Of a stretch of 64,000 nt of DNA, positions 48,141-60,118 are shown piece after piece. This stretch comes from Agapanthus africanus. Lineage: Eukaryota; Streptophyta; Magnoliopsida; Asparagales; Amaryllidaceae. A model generated the notes under the pieces. That model was not told where the DNA came from. It searched no databases and saw only the letters and a list, made by a program, of their open reading frames with translations. The stretch is taken from the NCBI GenBank assembly GCA_030015575.1, contig CM057346.1, forward strand, positions 114,743,899 to 114,807,898. The letters run 5' to 3'. The position numbers and the translations under genes were made by a program. How positions within the stretch are numbered: the first letter of the stretch is position 1; each line of letters starts with the position of its first letter.

Positions 48141-49720
48141 TGTTGGATATATGTATGCCCTAGAAGCCATTATATGATAGTGGATGTATCTGTACATGTA
48201 TATATATATATATATTCAGTATACATACTTGCTCGACATGATAGTATGCTATCTGGTTCTTCTTTATCTGACATGTTGATTTGATCATGCTTTTATTCAT
48301 TCATACATGCTGATAAAGCCCTGAGGATATCGGCTTGACTACTGTGATTATGATGGAGATCATACTAGTGGGATATCTGTAGTTTATAAGCATATCCTGG
48401 AATGTCCCTAGTCGTAGGTATATCGAGATGGGGCATCGGTATACCAGAGTAGACTAGCGTATATGATACTAGACCCATACGATAGGCGATGAATGTTCCC
48501 ACATTCATCGATGTTTGACATCGAGATCATATACGGGTGCTCAGTGGTGACTGGGTACACTGGACGGACTCACCGAGAACTCCTATATGGAATTAAATCT
48601 ATCGTCGGATAGCAGTTCTCAGGTGACACTGGTGCAGGTTAGTCTGTAGACCCGAGATGTCATAGAGTCTTGTGTGCTCTCCCACTGTACTTTGATTACC
48701 ACCCTACCACGGCTCTATTGAGTCGTGCAAACAGGTGGCCGTTGGGTACAGTCCCGAGACACACGAAGGCGATGAGCGATAGGAGGGGTTTCGTCTCTCC
48801 CGGTATTGGGAGTTGATGCTGTGCTGTGCTCGACTGGTTATATCAGTAAGTCCCTGGCCATAGCTGCTGAGATTTACTGATAAGTGTTATCAGTAGTTTC
48901 TCGATCTGTTATAGACCATTCACCGGCACGACTTATTGAGTTATTGGGGTCGACGTGACCATCCCTAGGCTCGATATGCAGCATATTTGATGAAGAGACT
49001 GGACTGTACGATAGTGTTGCCGGTTGGCTCGACGGGAGTTGTAGCAGGTTCGCTTGTTTTCTTCTGATCGCTCAATACCCGGGTGGCCGTTACGTTTAGC
49101 TGACCGCTTGCGGCTTGGGGGTGCTTGATATGATCATCACCCGCTACTGGCGTATTGACGAGTCTTAGAGTCCCACAAAGGAGTTACCTAGTCCAGGCGA
49201 AACGTTGTGGGGCGCGTATGCGATATGCGCATGGACCCGTTAAAATGCGCATATGGGATACCGTATATTAATCAGACGGCTTGCTTTTGGTGGGGTCGTA
49301 TGTGATATGGACGGATTGATAAATCAAGTGTTGATTTATCATTTAACCATTAGTTTCTCACTAGAAATCCTTTCTTGTATTTTTGATGTATGCATGCATG
49401 TATTCATTCTTTCTTGATTCATGCACATATGGATGTGCATGCACACATACATACATACATCATCATTCATGGTTGTTTATATATTGAAAATGGTGGCAAT
49501 ATAAGACTCACACCATGGTTTATATGTATGGATTATTATTTCTATTTATGTTAAAACAAAAGAAAAGAGAAAAGATTAATTCATGGATTAGTTTCTACAC
49601 TCTTCTTTTGACCTAACTATGTTCACCTACTTATTAACCATGATTTAATCTTCCTCTTGTGTTTTAACTAAAGTGAAATAAATATCCATAATATACAACC
49701 ATGGTTTGAGATGAAGAGGG

Positions 49721-49773
<53 letters not shown>

Positions 49774-50261
49774 TATTTTCTCTTAAGAGATTATCTTTTC
49801 TCTTGTCAAAAAAAAAGCCATTATCTTCTTCCTCCTTCTTCTTTTGCTCTCTAGATTTCTATAGTGAGCAAAACACTCATCAAGTTAGGTTTTTGAAGTG
49901 AGAAAAGCCACCACAACATCATTCTACACAAGTCTTGCCCACTTGTTTAGAGTGTTAGCTTCATTTCTTTCTCTTGATAAAGTGAAGTTGTTAGCTTGGA
50001 CAAAGGAGCTTCGGGTGGATCGTCGTGGACATTAGAAGACCTCAAGCAAACCCTTCTCCAACCCTCAAGTGGCCAAGGAGTCTAGCGTAGGGAGCTACAA
50101 AGGTTGTACTCTCAAAACCCTAGTCTTTGTTACTTGTAAAGTTATGAAACCTTAATTTTCTAGGATTGATTCTTTGTGTGTTCACTTAGCACTCTAAAAA
50201 TTTAATCTTTGAGACATGTGATACTTCCAAACCTTTCATAGGGTGCTATGTAAACCTAACA
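48141..50261 (+). mobile_element. 3' LTR of copia element D
   Basis: The LTR begins TGTTGGATATATGTATGCCC and ends GTAAACCTAACA (2121 bp). The first 1.1 kb follows the same text as the other copia LTRs here, including the GACGAGTCT block near 49149; the rest is different. A TA microsatellite of about 44 bp lies near 49727-49770. The 5' LTR is missing, so no target duplication can be checked. Confidence 0.9.
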
Positions 50262-50766
50262 GAGGTAACGGGTCCCGACAACCATACATTTCATAGACTA
50301 TGACGTCTTTAAACTGGACTGTGGGGTCCTTTAAACCCACGGACTATGATGTCCTTAACCTCAGACTGTGGGATCCTTAAGCCCATGGACTATGATGTCC
50401 TTAACCTTGGACCACCATGTCCTTAAACTAGTAATCGACCGCAATATCGCTAAACTAAACAATAGGGCCCAAATGCTCTTTTGTTATATCTAAACGATCC
50501 CGTTGAGTTGATCTTAGTTTGAAATTAGACTAACGTATCCTCAACGAACGTTTAAGTTGATCTTAGTCTCAAACGAGACTAACGTATCCTTAAACCCAAC
50601 CCAAAACCCAAATCTAAGAAAATACGGATTTGCACTAATCCATGCTCTATGGGCGACAACATAAATTAGTCTATGTATACAATCCACGAGCAACCAAAAA
50701 ACAAAACAAACACCCACGACACGAAGTGACCATCTGGAGAAAGAGAAAGTGGTTACCACGATGCGG
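50262..50766 (+). repeat. Noncoding tract with GGAC/GTCC hairpins
   Basis: No gene is seen. Small hairpins GGAC-6 nt-GTCC recur at about 50316, 50341, 50388 and 50419, and AGAC/GTCT near 50298. A direct repeat of about 45 bp (GTTGATCTTAGT and CTAACGTATCCT) occurs at about 50506-50545 and 50552-50597. This tract lies just before the LTR-like end at 51014. It may be the front of a Tat-like LTR or the tail of copy 1. Confidence 0.5.
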
Positions 50767-51014
50767 TAGCGTAATTAACTGCAGGGGCTTGCGCTTGCAG
50801 GGAAGAGCGTCCCCACAATCAAAAACCCCTCAAATGAGGGGGAATCTGACGAAGTCTGCTACATCGGCCGCATCCGTTTAAACCTTCAATATACGGTGTC
50901 ATAAATCAACTTGGCATCTTCAGATAGATGGACGGATAGCACCAATTAGCATCTGCCCCGAATTTAGGCAAGACGGACCTACGCGGTCGCGTCTCCATGT
51001 TTCGGCGAGGAACA
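50767..51014 (+). mobile_element. LTR end of Tat-like element (5' side of copy 2)
   Basis: These 248 bp match 55558-55805 closely, starting TAGCGTAATTAACTGCAGGG and ending in GGCGAGGAACA. The CA end and a following primer-site-like sequence mark it as the 3' end of an LTR. The true LTR start lies upstream and was not located. Confidence 0.75.
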
Positions 51015-51040
51015 GATTCTGGCACGCCCGGTGGGACCTT
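51015..51040 (+). promoter_or_regulatory. Candidate primer-binding site of Tat-like copy 2
   Basis: TTCTGGCACGCCCGGTGGGA directly follows the LTR end. This style of sequence is common at this place in Tat-type elements. I cannot assign the tRNA with confidence. Confidence 0.5.
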
Positions 51041-51163
51041 TTCCTCTTTCCACTCTACACTTCGTGTGTAGTGTTCGCGAACGAATTGTGGTTTGATATG
51101 GTTGCCCTTGGGTTTGAGGTACTAAGATTTGGTGTCTTGCTCCGTGCAGAAAACAGAAGATCA

Positions 51164-54100
51164 ATGGATTCAAATTGCACTAACTGCAACTGCAACTCTC
51201 ACTCCGTCCCGTCCGAAGGAGTGACTTACGGGCCCCAAGCGGCCTCCCTTTTCACAATGCCAGTGGAGCAAGTAACCCAATCCACCACTGGGCTGTTCTT
51301 TGGGACCATGATCCCACCGATGAGCTTCAATGCCCCGCTGCTGCCGCAAGAAGCCCCAAAGAAGTCGGTCTTTGATCGAATTACAACTACTGCGGCCCCT
51401 CTCAACGGGTCGCCCAACTCCACTGCCTCAGTTTTCAACAGACTAGGCCAGAACGCCAACAAGCCCGCGATACCTGAAGCAGTCATCCCAAAGCGATTAG
51501 CCATCCCGGCTCAAGCGGACGAAATCATCAGAGAGGCTTCTTCTGCCAAGAATTAAGTCTTCACAAGGCTGGTCATTCCGGCTCCCACTCCAGGCGAAGT
51601 CCTCAAAGATGCTTCCCCTGCCTAGAGGTCTGTCTTTAACAGATTGGACATTGCTGCTCAACGGACATCGGTCTTTAAGAGGCTGACACCGGCGACAACC
51701 CTTCGCCAAAACAGGGGGCATGATGAAGTCATCCCTATAGCTGAACCAATCTCATCTGCACGACATGATCGCCGTCGTCACTGGCGTCGAGTAAGGAAGG
51801 CTGGGGGCAACTCTCCTTCCGGACTGACTCCGCCAGCTCCCGTGGTGAAAATCAATGCTGCTGTTCCAACTGGGAACAGCTTTGAACCACTTAGGAAGGT
51901 TCGCAAAAACTCTCCGACTGCCGTGCTACAAAAGATCTCCTCCACCTATGGAGATTACTACAGAAAAGAAGCCGGAGCTGCCCCCTCAGCGGCTTTCTTC
52001 CAAAATTTACAAAGTCTGGCGACAGGTCCAGGAATTGGTGATTGGCCAGGACTACTCTCGCCAACCAAAGAAGATTAAAGCTCGTCAAGAAGAGAGCCAT
52101 CCCGTGGTACCACAGAAGAGGTCATCCGTCTGGGTGCCCGCTACAACGGCTCCCTCAACTTCAACCGCTCACAAGAGAGGGAGGTCGGAGAAAGCCCCTG
52201 TGACCGCGGCGAACTGCAAGGACGCTGAATCTAAACGCCCCAAGTCTGGGGGCATGGTAACACACACCGTTTATATGGCTTCCGGAAAAGAGGAAAGCCG
52301 TGCTTCTATGGGTCATCGACCGCTTACTCGATCGATAACAAAGGCTCAGGAGCAACATCAGCAAAAACTTCAGGAGATACTGACTGCAATGGCCACACTC
52401 ACTAGGCCAAAAGAAAATCCAAAGACCTCAGAGCAGCGCCGGGAACAAGAAACTGATACTGAATTCCTCCAAAGAATGCTCGAGAGGAAAGAAAAAGAGG
52501 CCGCAGAACAGGCGGCCAACATAAAACGAATGGCTCTTTTTTTCCAAGACATGGCTGGGATGATGTTACAGCCAGAACCTCCAGCTGAAGACCCCCAATT
52601 ATCATTGAAGGTGACAGAGAAGAGACATCGAACCCTCCTCCGGCTCTTTCAGCAGCCAAGGAGGAGACCAACTCCAAGGCCGCCCTGGATGATTACATCG
52701 CTCAGAAGATACAAGTTCATCTAGCAAATGAAGCAACTGTCCAAGTAGTCAGAACTGGGCGACCTATCCAGATTGGTATGACCAAATAAAGTACCCACCG
52801 GGATACACGATCCCCAAATTCCACGTATATAAGGGGACGGGAAATCCGCATCATCATGTCGCTCAATTTAAGGCTCTGTGCGGCAACACTGGAGGTGACG
52901 ATAAGCTACCGCTTCGCCAATTCGTTGGCAGCTTGTCGGAGACGGCATTTGAGTGGTATTCCGAGCTCCCGAATGACTCCGTTAAGACGTTTGCAGAAAT
53001 GGAGTTGCTCTTTACACAGAGGTTCGCAAGCACTAGCGAATGCACCCCAATCATGCCATTGATCAATGCCAAGGTGAATCCTGGAGAAACATGGGTCCAG
53101 TATGCAATACGGTGGCGAAATTTATGGTCGAAATGCGAGCAGGGCATTGAAGAAGTACCTGCGGTAGGCATGTTCGTGGGTACTCTTGACCCTCAAGCGA
53201 CTATTTCCCAATTTATGATGTTTTTCAAGACAACCACTTTTCAGGCCTTGATTGACAAGCTGGCCCAAATGGATCAGATGGGTCATAGACCATCTCCTTC
53301 GAAGCTGGAATCTCAGAATGAAAAAAGGAAAGGGAAAGCGACCTTCGTCACCAATACTCAACAGCGGCCAAGCAACTTAAAGCCGGTTGTTCGCCAAAAC
53401 AACGCGCGCCCATGCCCATCCCTCGAGGAGAGACTGGGACGTCCTTACTCGTTTCCCCGGGATAAAATGAGAAGACTGTTCGAGCTGGCAGTACGCAACA
53501 GACTCATCAGTCTGCCGAATCCAAAACGTCTGTTTCAGCCAGGCGATGTCAACAATCCTAATTACTGCCCTTACCACCAAGCAGTAAGCCATCCAATCGA
53601 AGATTGCTTCGTCTTCAAAGGCTGGATTGAGGACCAATACCAACTGGGCAAATTCACACTGTCTGAAAACTGGAAGATGAACCCGCCACAACCACATGAT
53701 CCGAAAAAGATGGACACATCGGGGGCATCGTGCTCTTTTGCCGAAGAAGCTCCATGGGAGGTCGCTCTTTCAGCCGAAACGAAAAGAATGCTGAAGGATC
53801 TCCAAACATACCCGGCGATCAAATGGAAGAGTCCGCTCGAACCCGAAGTCATCAGGGGAACGCTGAAGCCGTGCCCAGCTCCAAAAATTGGTGGTGATAG
53901 TCAAAACGCCAACACCCAGCCGTCAAAGTCTTCGAAGAAGAAGAAGAAGACCAAAAAGCCCGTGAAGCCTGATGACAAGCGCACGGAACTGCAAAAACAT
54001 ATTGATGCGCTGGAAGAATATAATCAGAATACGCGAACCCCAGTCACACTCCAAGAATTCCTCAGCCACGTCCTTGAGGACGGAGATAGCAACAATGGAG

Positions 54101-54907
54101 AAGACTCGTCGGATGAACCTGAGGATTATGTGGCAAGCTGCCATGTGATCTCTCACTCGTTAATAAATGATGAAGAAGCTCCTGACAGAAATAAATTGGG
54201 GGCAGACCCTGAGCCGGAACTTCTAGGACTATCAGAAGAAATAATTGACGCATTCCTGAACGAAGCTCGTCTAAAAAGCAAAGCTGATCGGGAGCGCGAG
54301 ATGTCCATATTTGAAAAAGCCAAACGCCGACGACTGGATGAAAAGGTCGAGGCACCCCAACCGGAGCAAAGCATCCCTATCGCCAGCAAAAGCAAGTTTA
54401 AAGTAAGGAAACGATTCGCGAGGGCCCTATCGATAGGAATGAAGTTGCTCTCTTTTAGAGGAAATTCTCCTAGCGGTATACATCTTGATGAAGCGGACAT
54501 ACATCCTAATTTCTGCTTATACTATCAAAGGATTGCACACCCTACCGAGGGGTGCATAGCCTTTAAAAACTGGTGGCAGGGATATGTTGCCCACCGACAA
54601 CACGTTCAACGAGTGAAGCGCAATGCTCATCGGGAATAGAAAAGCACGACAGATGAGCGCAAAAGAGCCGCCGGCAACTGTCACATAGTCGACCCCAAGG
54701 AATCGCAAGTTATCACCTTTGGAAGCGACTCTGACGAAGAAATCGCCCTCAGCCCTCTTTTCAAGGAATCCACCTCCGACACAAAAGATGTAAAGATTTG
54801 CAAGAAAATCTAGCTGCGTAATCCACGTTGCCCGAAAAATCTTGGACCTATGACCGAAACGTCTTTAAACTACTGCAAACCCGCGGCATCCCCAGGCTGA
54901 CGTGTTT
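51164..54907 (+). pseudogene. gag of Tat-like gypsy element, copy 2
   Basis: It starts at ATG 51164 (MDSNCTNCNCNSHS). The N-terminal part holds a repeated SVFxRL-type motif (SVFDRI, SVFNRL, VFTRL, SVFNRL, SVFKRL) across 51364-51690. A charged, coiled-coil-like stretch follows (52340-52560). The Retrotrans_gag-type core begins near 52797 and continues into the long open frame 52933-54639 (568 codons), with FEWYSELPND and LFTQRF. Zinc-knuckle-like CPYHQAVSHPIEDC lies near 53566, and CLYYQRIAHPTEGC near 54513. Stops in the N-terminal part and a frame change near 52720 break it, and the stop at 54637-54639 is CAG in copy 1. No pol follows; hairpin arrays begin at once. Confidence 0.85.
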
Positions 54908-55029
54908 AAAAAAAAGGTACGTCCATAAGCGAAATGGGCACGGATGAAAACCCGAAAGGGCTCCGTGAGTAAAAACAGCAGGACTACCGGTGAATTTTGT
55001 GAAAACCTGAAAGGGCGTGATCTCGTTAA

Positions 55030-55270
55030 AAGACACTTGCAAAGTTCTCTCGACCTTGTGAGGAGAAAATGCCTGTGTGAGATCCTTACGACTCACAAGG
55101 GAGCAACATACTTAGGAATCCCCACGATTCCTAAGGAGAAATTACACTTGTGATATCCTCACGACTCGTAAGGAGAATTCCCCTTTGAGACCCTCACGGC
55201 TCAAAGGGTTCAAAAGTCTTAAGCTACAGGGATCTGAACCTGTTCTTAAGCCATCACGACATCCAGTGTT
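55030..55270. repeat. Hairpin array 1 (Tat-like copy 2)
   Basis: Counterpart of 2860-3110. It contains CTTAGGAATC (55111-55120) with GATTCCTAAG (55126-55135), a GTGAG/CTCAC stem near 55077-55096 and CCTTTGAG/CTCAAAGG near 55181. The last is fully paired here but has a mismatch in copy 1. It ends with the CTTAAG hairpin. Confidence 0.75.
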
Positions 55271-55379
55271 GCCCTACAAGCTGTTCAATATCGACCCTTG
55301 TATACAATCCATGGGCCCGAATAAACATTTCCCTGACAAAAGTCCAACCAAAGACTGGGGATATGCTCATATGGCAAAA

Positions 55380-55557
55380 GACCCTTGTAAGTCCTCTCGA
55401 CTTATAAGAAGAAAACACTCTTGTAAGATCCTTACGACTTATAAGAGACCATACACTTAGAAATCCTCACGATTCCTAAGGAGAAAATGCACTTACGAGA
55501 TCCTCACGACTCGTAGGGACAAATACCTTTATAAGACCCTTACGGCTCATGAAGTTA
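55380..55557. repeat. Hairpin array 2 (Tat-like copy 2), cut by deletion
   Basis: Counterpart of 3205-3390. It stops at CATGAAGTTA and joins directly to LTR sequence at 55558. Relative to copy 1, the 18-bp repeats, the 184/290-bp tandem repeat, the PMD gene and the start of the LTR are missing. Confidence 0.8.
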
Positions 55558-55805
55558 TAGCGTAATTAACTGCAGGGGCTTGCGCCTGCAGGGAAGAGTG
55601 TCCCCACAATCAAAAACCCCTCAAATGAGGGGGAATCTGAAGAAGTCTGCTACATCGGCCGCATCCGTTTAAACCTTCGATATACAGTGTCATAAATTAA
55701 CTTGGCATCTTCGGAAAGATGGACGGATAGCACCAATTATCATCTACCCCGAATTCAGGCAAGACGGACTTACGCGGGCGCGTCTCCGTGTTTCGGCGGG
55801 GAACA
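55558..55805 (+). mobile_element. Clipped 3' LTR of Tat-like copy 2
   Basis: These 248 bp match 50767-51014 and end GGCGGGGAACA. The LTR start was lost in the deletion at 55557/55558. Confidence 0.75.
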
Positions 55806-56297
55806 CATCTTGCTTTCATATAATAAATATTGCATGCATCATTTGTTGCCAAAAAAACGGCCTAAATTCATTGGTTGGTTATCTTTAAGTTTTATAATTG
55901 GATTTCCAAATCCAAACCATATTTTGTATTTGGTTAAACAAAAAACTAAAGTAAATTCAACATTTGTTGCAAATTCGCATCAATGGCATATATAAAGCTT
56001 ATGTGGCTGGCACTCATAACAATTACCATGCTCACTGTAGAGTGTTTTTCGTCATCCCATTGAGTTGGAAATACGCGTTGCTTGTCAGGCGTACTACAGA
56101 TTCTCCCTGCCTAGGATAGGTGGGGGTTTATTGATTGTGAGGATCTGAATCTCCGGTAGCCGCGGACTAAGCTGCCATTAATTACCCATTCGCCTTTGGA
56201 GCGAGAGAACCTCCGATTGACGGATCAAACTGGTCATGCGAACTCAATGTGCCATGTGCATATATCGGGGGCCTCGCAGAGTTTACGAGGGTCCCGC
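55806..56297. other. Unassigned spacer
   Basis: About 490 bp that I cannot assign. The first half is AT-rich, the second half more balanced. No open frame with a recognised domain and no RNA gene was seen. A 97-codon frame (55702-55995) overlaps it but shows no known motif. Confidence 0.5.
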
Positions 56298-57408
56298 TGT
56301 TAGTTATATGTATGCCCTAAAGGCTATTATTATACATGATTGTATATTATAGTAGATGCTTGGACATATATAGAAAGGACTTTCTTGCTCGATATGATAG
56401 TATGTTATCTGATTGCTCTTTATCTTAACATGTACACTTGTATCATTATACTATATCTCCGTTACATGTTGATAAAGCCCTTAGGATGTGTACTTAACTA
56501 CCAGGACTATGATGCAGATCATACTAGTGGAGCCAGGGTAGTCCACAAGTTCATCCTTTAATTGTTCCTAATCGAGAGAATATCGAGACAGGGCATTGAT
56601 ATTCCAGAGTAGACTAGTGTGTAACCCTGTATGGGGCGATGGTTGATCCCACAGCCATTGGTGTTTGACATCAAAGATTGTACACATGTGCTCATTGGAG
56701 AATGGGTACACCAAACAGGACTCGCCAAGAACTCCTAGATGGTATTATACATATCGTCAGATAGCAGTTCTCTGGTGATACTGGTACAGGTTAGTATGTA
56801 GATCCGAGATCGTCATAGAGTCTTGTGTGATTCCAACTGTGCTTTGATTTCCTCCCTACCACGCTCAAGAGAGCATGCAAACCGGTGGATTTTGGGTACA
56901 GTCCCAAGTCACATGGAGACAATAAGCGATAGGAGGGATTTCGTCTCTCTCGGTATTGGGAGTTGATGTTGCGCTATACTCGATTGGCTATAGCGGGAAG
57001 TCCCTACTTCATCAATCTATACCAAACTAACCATTTAGTATAGGTTGTTTGCTTCATTAATTCCTCAATTGGCGAAGAGGTAGCTTTAGTTAGAGATTCT
57101 TCGACGTAGGTCATCTTCAGCCTCGAAGATCCTTAAGCAAGCTCGTTCCTTTCGCCTAGTGGAGCCTAAGAAGAGTACAGGGACCACTACTTGGAGCTAA
57201 GGGACTACTACACAGAGCTTTAGAAGTGAAGGACCGGTCTACAAAGGTTGTATTCCTTGTTCACTCAGTGTAAAGTTTGTTTGCATGCTTTATAAAACCC
57301 TAATTCTTTAGTTCGATTCTTGGATGGTGTTGCTTAGCACTCTAGATTTTTAAAAATTGCGTACTCAATACTTGCTAAAACTTAGTGGTCATGTTAAGTA
57401 ACCCAACA
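56298..57408 (+). mobile_element. 5' LTR of copia element B', internally shortened
   Basis: It starts TGTTAGTTATATGTATGCCC like B and ends TAACCCAACA, but is only 1111 bp. It follows the B LTR for about 700 bp and then jumps near 57005 to text matching the LTR end. The GACGAGTCT block is missing. The other end of the element is beyond the insertion at 60330 and was not found, so no target duplication can be checked. Confidence 0.88.
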
Positions 57409-57409
57409 G

Positions 57410-57422
57410 TGGTATCAGAGCC
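57410..57422 (+). promoter_or_regulatory. Primer-binding site of element B'
   Basis: TGGTATCAGAGCC lies one base after the LTR and matches initiator Met-tRNA. Confidence 0.93.
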
Positions 57423-60082
57423 AAGCTAGAGCATTAGGAGTGGTCTAGGCGGAGTTAAAGTGTTCGATCGACTTTTCGAAACCCTAAAATCCGGGTTTCT
57501 GGAATTTTTTTCAAAGTTAGAAATTTTGAAATTAAAAATATGCAGAAAATTGAGCAGGGTTTCTATGGATTCCTAAGAAGAACGAGCGCCCAACTCGACC
57601 AAACGGCCACGCAACCACGGCCAAACTATGGGTTTAGCCGCGGTTCCGCGGCGCAGTTGGTGAGGCAGGGACCGTGCCTTCTTGTGCTGATCTGTAGGTA
57701 CTTGTGGCACATTCTGGGTATTTTTAAGTGAGACTCAAGTGTTGAGGTCTCTGGGAATTTTGGGTGTTTGATAAATCGATCGAAAATGTTTAACATCGTC
57801 TAATATATCTGTGATATGTGATACAATATTTGGAATCCACAATAATTAGTTTTGTGAAAACTAATTAGTGTTTTATAAATCTAGCAATTTAGTCTCTTTT
57901 GATCGGTTGCCATGGGGTTTTGCTTCAGATCAAAACTCCGTCGCAATCTCGTATAGTACGAGAACGCTCGTCGCGTAAAATTATTTGACAGCTACGCCCC
58001 ATAGCCCTACCAAGTGACTGTAGGAGAGCTCCATTGCTAAAAGCATTCGTTCGGATGCTCGAGGCTGCAGTGTTCCGCCTAAGTGGACTTCGTCGATGGC
58101 ATCGGGGGTGCGACCGTCTATTAACGTTTCCGACGAGCATTCGATCATTTGTTGGAAATCTTGTTGAATTGCCCGATTGGATATTGAAAAGTGTTTTCAA
58201 TTTGAGACTAAAATGCCGGGTTTATAATGTTATGCATGAAATCCGGAGTATGAGATATTCCGGGTTTATGATGTATAAGGTGGTTGCGGATTCTAATTAT
58301 TGTAGTTTTTTATTTCTTTTCTGAGGCCGTAAGTATAATATGTGGTGTATCGCCGATTTTGTTGCTATACGTGAACGATAATTGGGATACGCGCATTTAT
58401 TTACGTTGATGACATGAGATGTTATGTGTTGCTGTGATATGTTATATTGGATCGTCGTGTTTGAATAGCCGAGGGTTTTTGCATGAGATAGGAGTCTTTC
58501 ATTTTCATTCATGTAAAAATTTGTATGTAATATGCTTTTATTGGGACACTTCCGGGTTGAGGATGATATCATCATTGATGTATATTATTTACTTTTCTAT
58601 ATTAGGATAGACCCAAAATGGGGAGCACAAGTAATCGGATTCTAGAGTCCAGTGGGAGACCATCTTGAGGAGTCGAGACCGGGTCTCCTAACTGTAGAAT
58701 TAGTAGGGTTGCTTGCCGCTCTCGTAGGGGTCTAGGGATGTAGGTTTGGCTATTCATCACGACCGTGGAATCCGTGTTTTTTACTGGCTTGATTTAAAAC
58801 ACGGACCTCATAGTATATCCTATATTTCATATGTTGACTTCTGCTGCAATGTTCTGTGATGAGATCATATAGCTGCGTGAGATGAATGCTTTATATTATA
58901 TATATGATCTATAATAAATGTTGCTTTTGTTTTGCATCTGCGTTAGTCCTGCCCCCGCTCTGCCATTAGTTAAGTAACCTAACGGTGCATGACGAGACCC
59001 CGTGGCAAATGCGGATGGCATAAGCGTACGTTCTATTTTCGTTTCTTCTATAATGTTTAGGAAACATAAATGATGGGACTTCATTAATGAGATTAATGAA
59101 AAGAAAGAAACCTACAAATATTGTAGAATCCAACTTTCAAAAAGGTAGCTTTAGTTCTTGCTTTGCATAGCGGTATTCTTTTATGAATATCCAGCATCTT
59201 ATTCGATGAGAAAAGAACCGAGATCCCTTCACCGGGAATGACCTCTTTAGCAAAAGCTAGTAAATGCTACAACCCACTCGGTTTGTTTTGAAAACTATTC
59301 GATTTTAAAAAGCGGAGTTTAAACCACTCCTTTTCAAATCACTCGATTCTACGCTGATATCAAGTTCATTACGCAAAAGGTTTTCTTAAAAACCTGTCGT
59401 AGCCCTCCGTCATTTCATATAAGTGCTATTTAGTATTCATGCTACGTTTGTTGACCATAGGCAAGGCGTAATGTGCGGTAGCTAATTAGTGCTTATCTGC
59501 AACCATATGATGCGATTGGATTAGAATAGTCGTACGGCTTTGTTGACCATAACCAAAGGGTCGTACGGGTGGGTTTAATTCAATCAAGAAATGACGGGTT
59601 GAACTTTGCTAACACTTATGATTTATTGACCATAAGCAAGGTCATAAGTTGCTAGGGGCAAAAACATTATTAGGAATTTCAAGTGTTGAAATTTGCAATA
59701 AGATTGCATACCTTCTATAAGATAGTTGGATCCCGATACCCACTACGTATAAGAGTTATTACAGGGAGAGTTTTGCACTTTACAATTAGCTGATCAAGTA
59801 GGTGTCTAAGAAAAGTGTTAACAGGGTCATGCCCTTGTGGAAACGAGATTATTTAATCAGTTCTATGTGAAAGCATGGGGAGACTCCTTCGGAGTACCAA
59901 TACCTTTCTGGCTGAACGATTGGTGAACTTGTAGGGTGTAATTAATCCCGGCTAGACTTACCTTTTAGGGTTTGAAGGAAGATTTGATTATAATAGTGGG
60001 AGCCATCTTGATTAGATAAAATAATAACCAATCTAATATTGCAAGAGCATACGCTAAAGTATTTTCTTCTCTCTCTCTCCAG
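57423..60082 (+). other. Leader of element B'
   Basis: It follows the B leader closely. A GC-rich inverted repeat lies at 57606-57621 with 57637-57652; its left arm has decayed, including CG to CA changes. One hairpin module lies at 59161-59250, with GGTATTC (59172-59178)/GAATATCC (59185-59192) and AAAGAA/CTCTTT with one mismatch. Three common-loop hairpins (TTGACCATA-R-GCAAGG type) start at 59451, 59543 and about 59627. The third is enclosed by CTTATGA (59615-59621)/TCATAAG (59642-59648). It ends in the same pyrimidine tract and CAG (60061-60082). No gag is seen. Confidence 0.75.
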
Positions 60083-60118
60083 GTAGCGACCATAACACAC
60101 CTTAATCAAGATAATAAT

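Noticed and set aside
49727-49770. Long TA repeat as a regulatory element
   Set aside because: A simple microsatellite inside the D LTR; nothing suggests a specific role.
55702-55995. 97-codon frame in the unassigned spacer as a gene
   Set aside because: It starts in LTR sequence and runs into AT-rich DNA, with no recognised motif.
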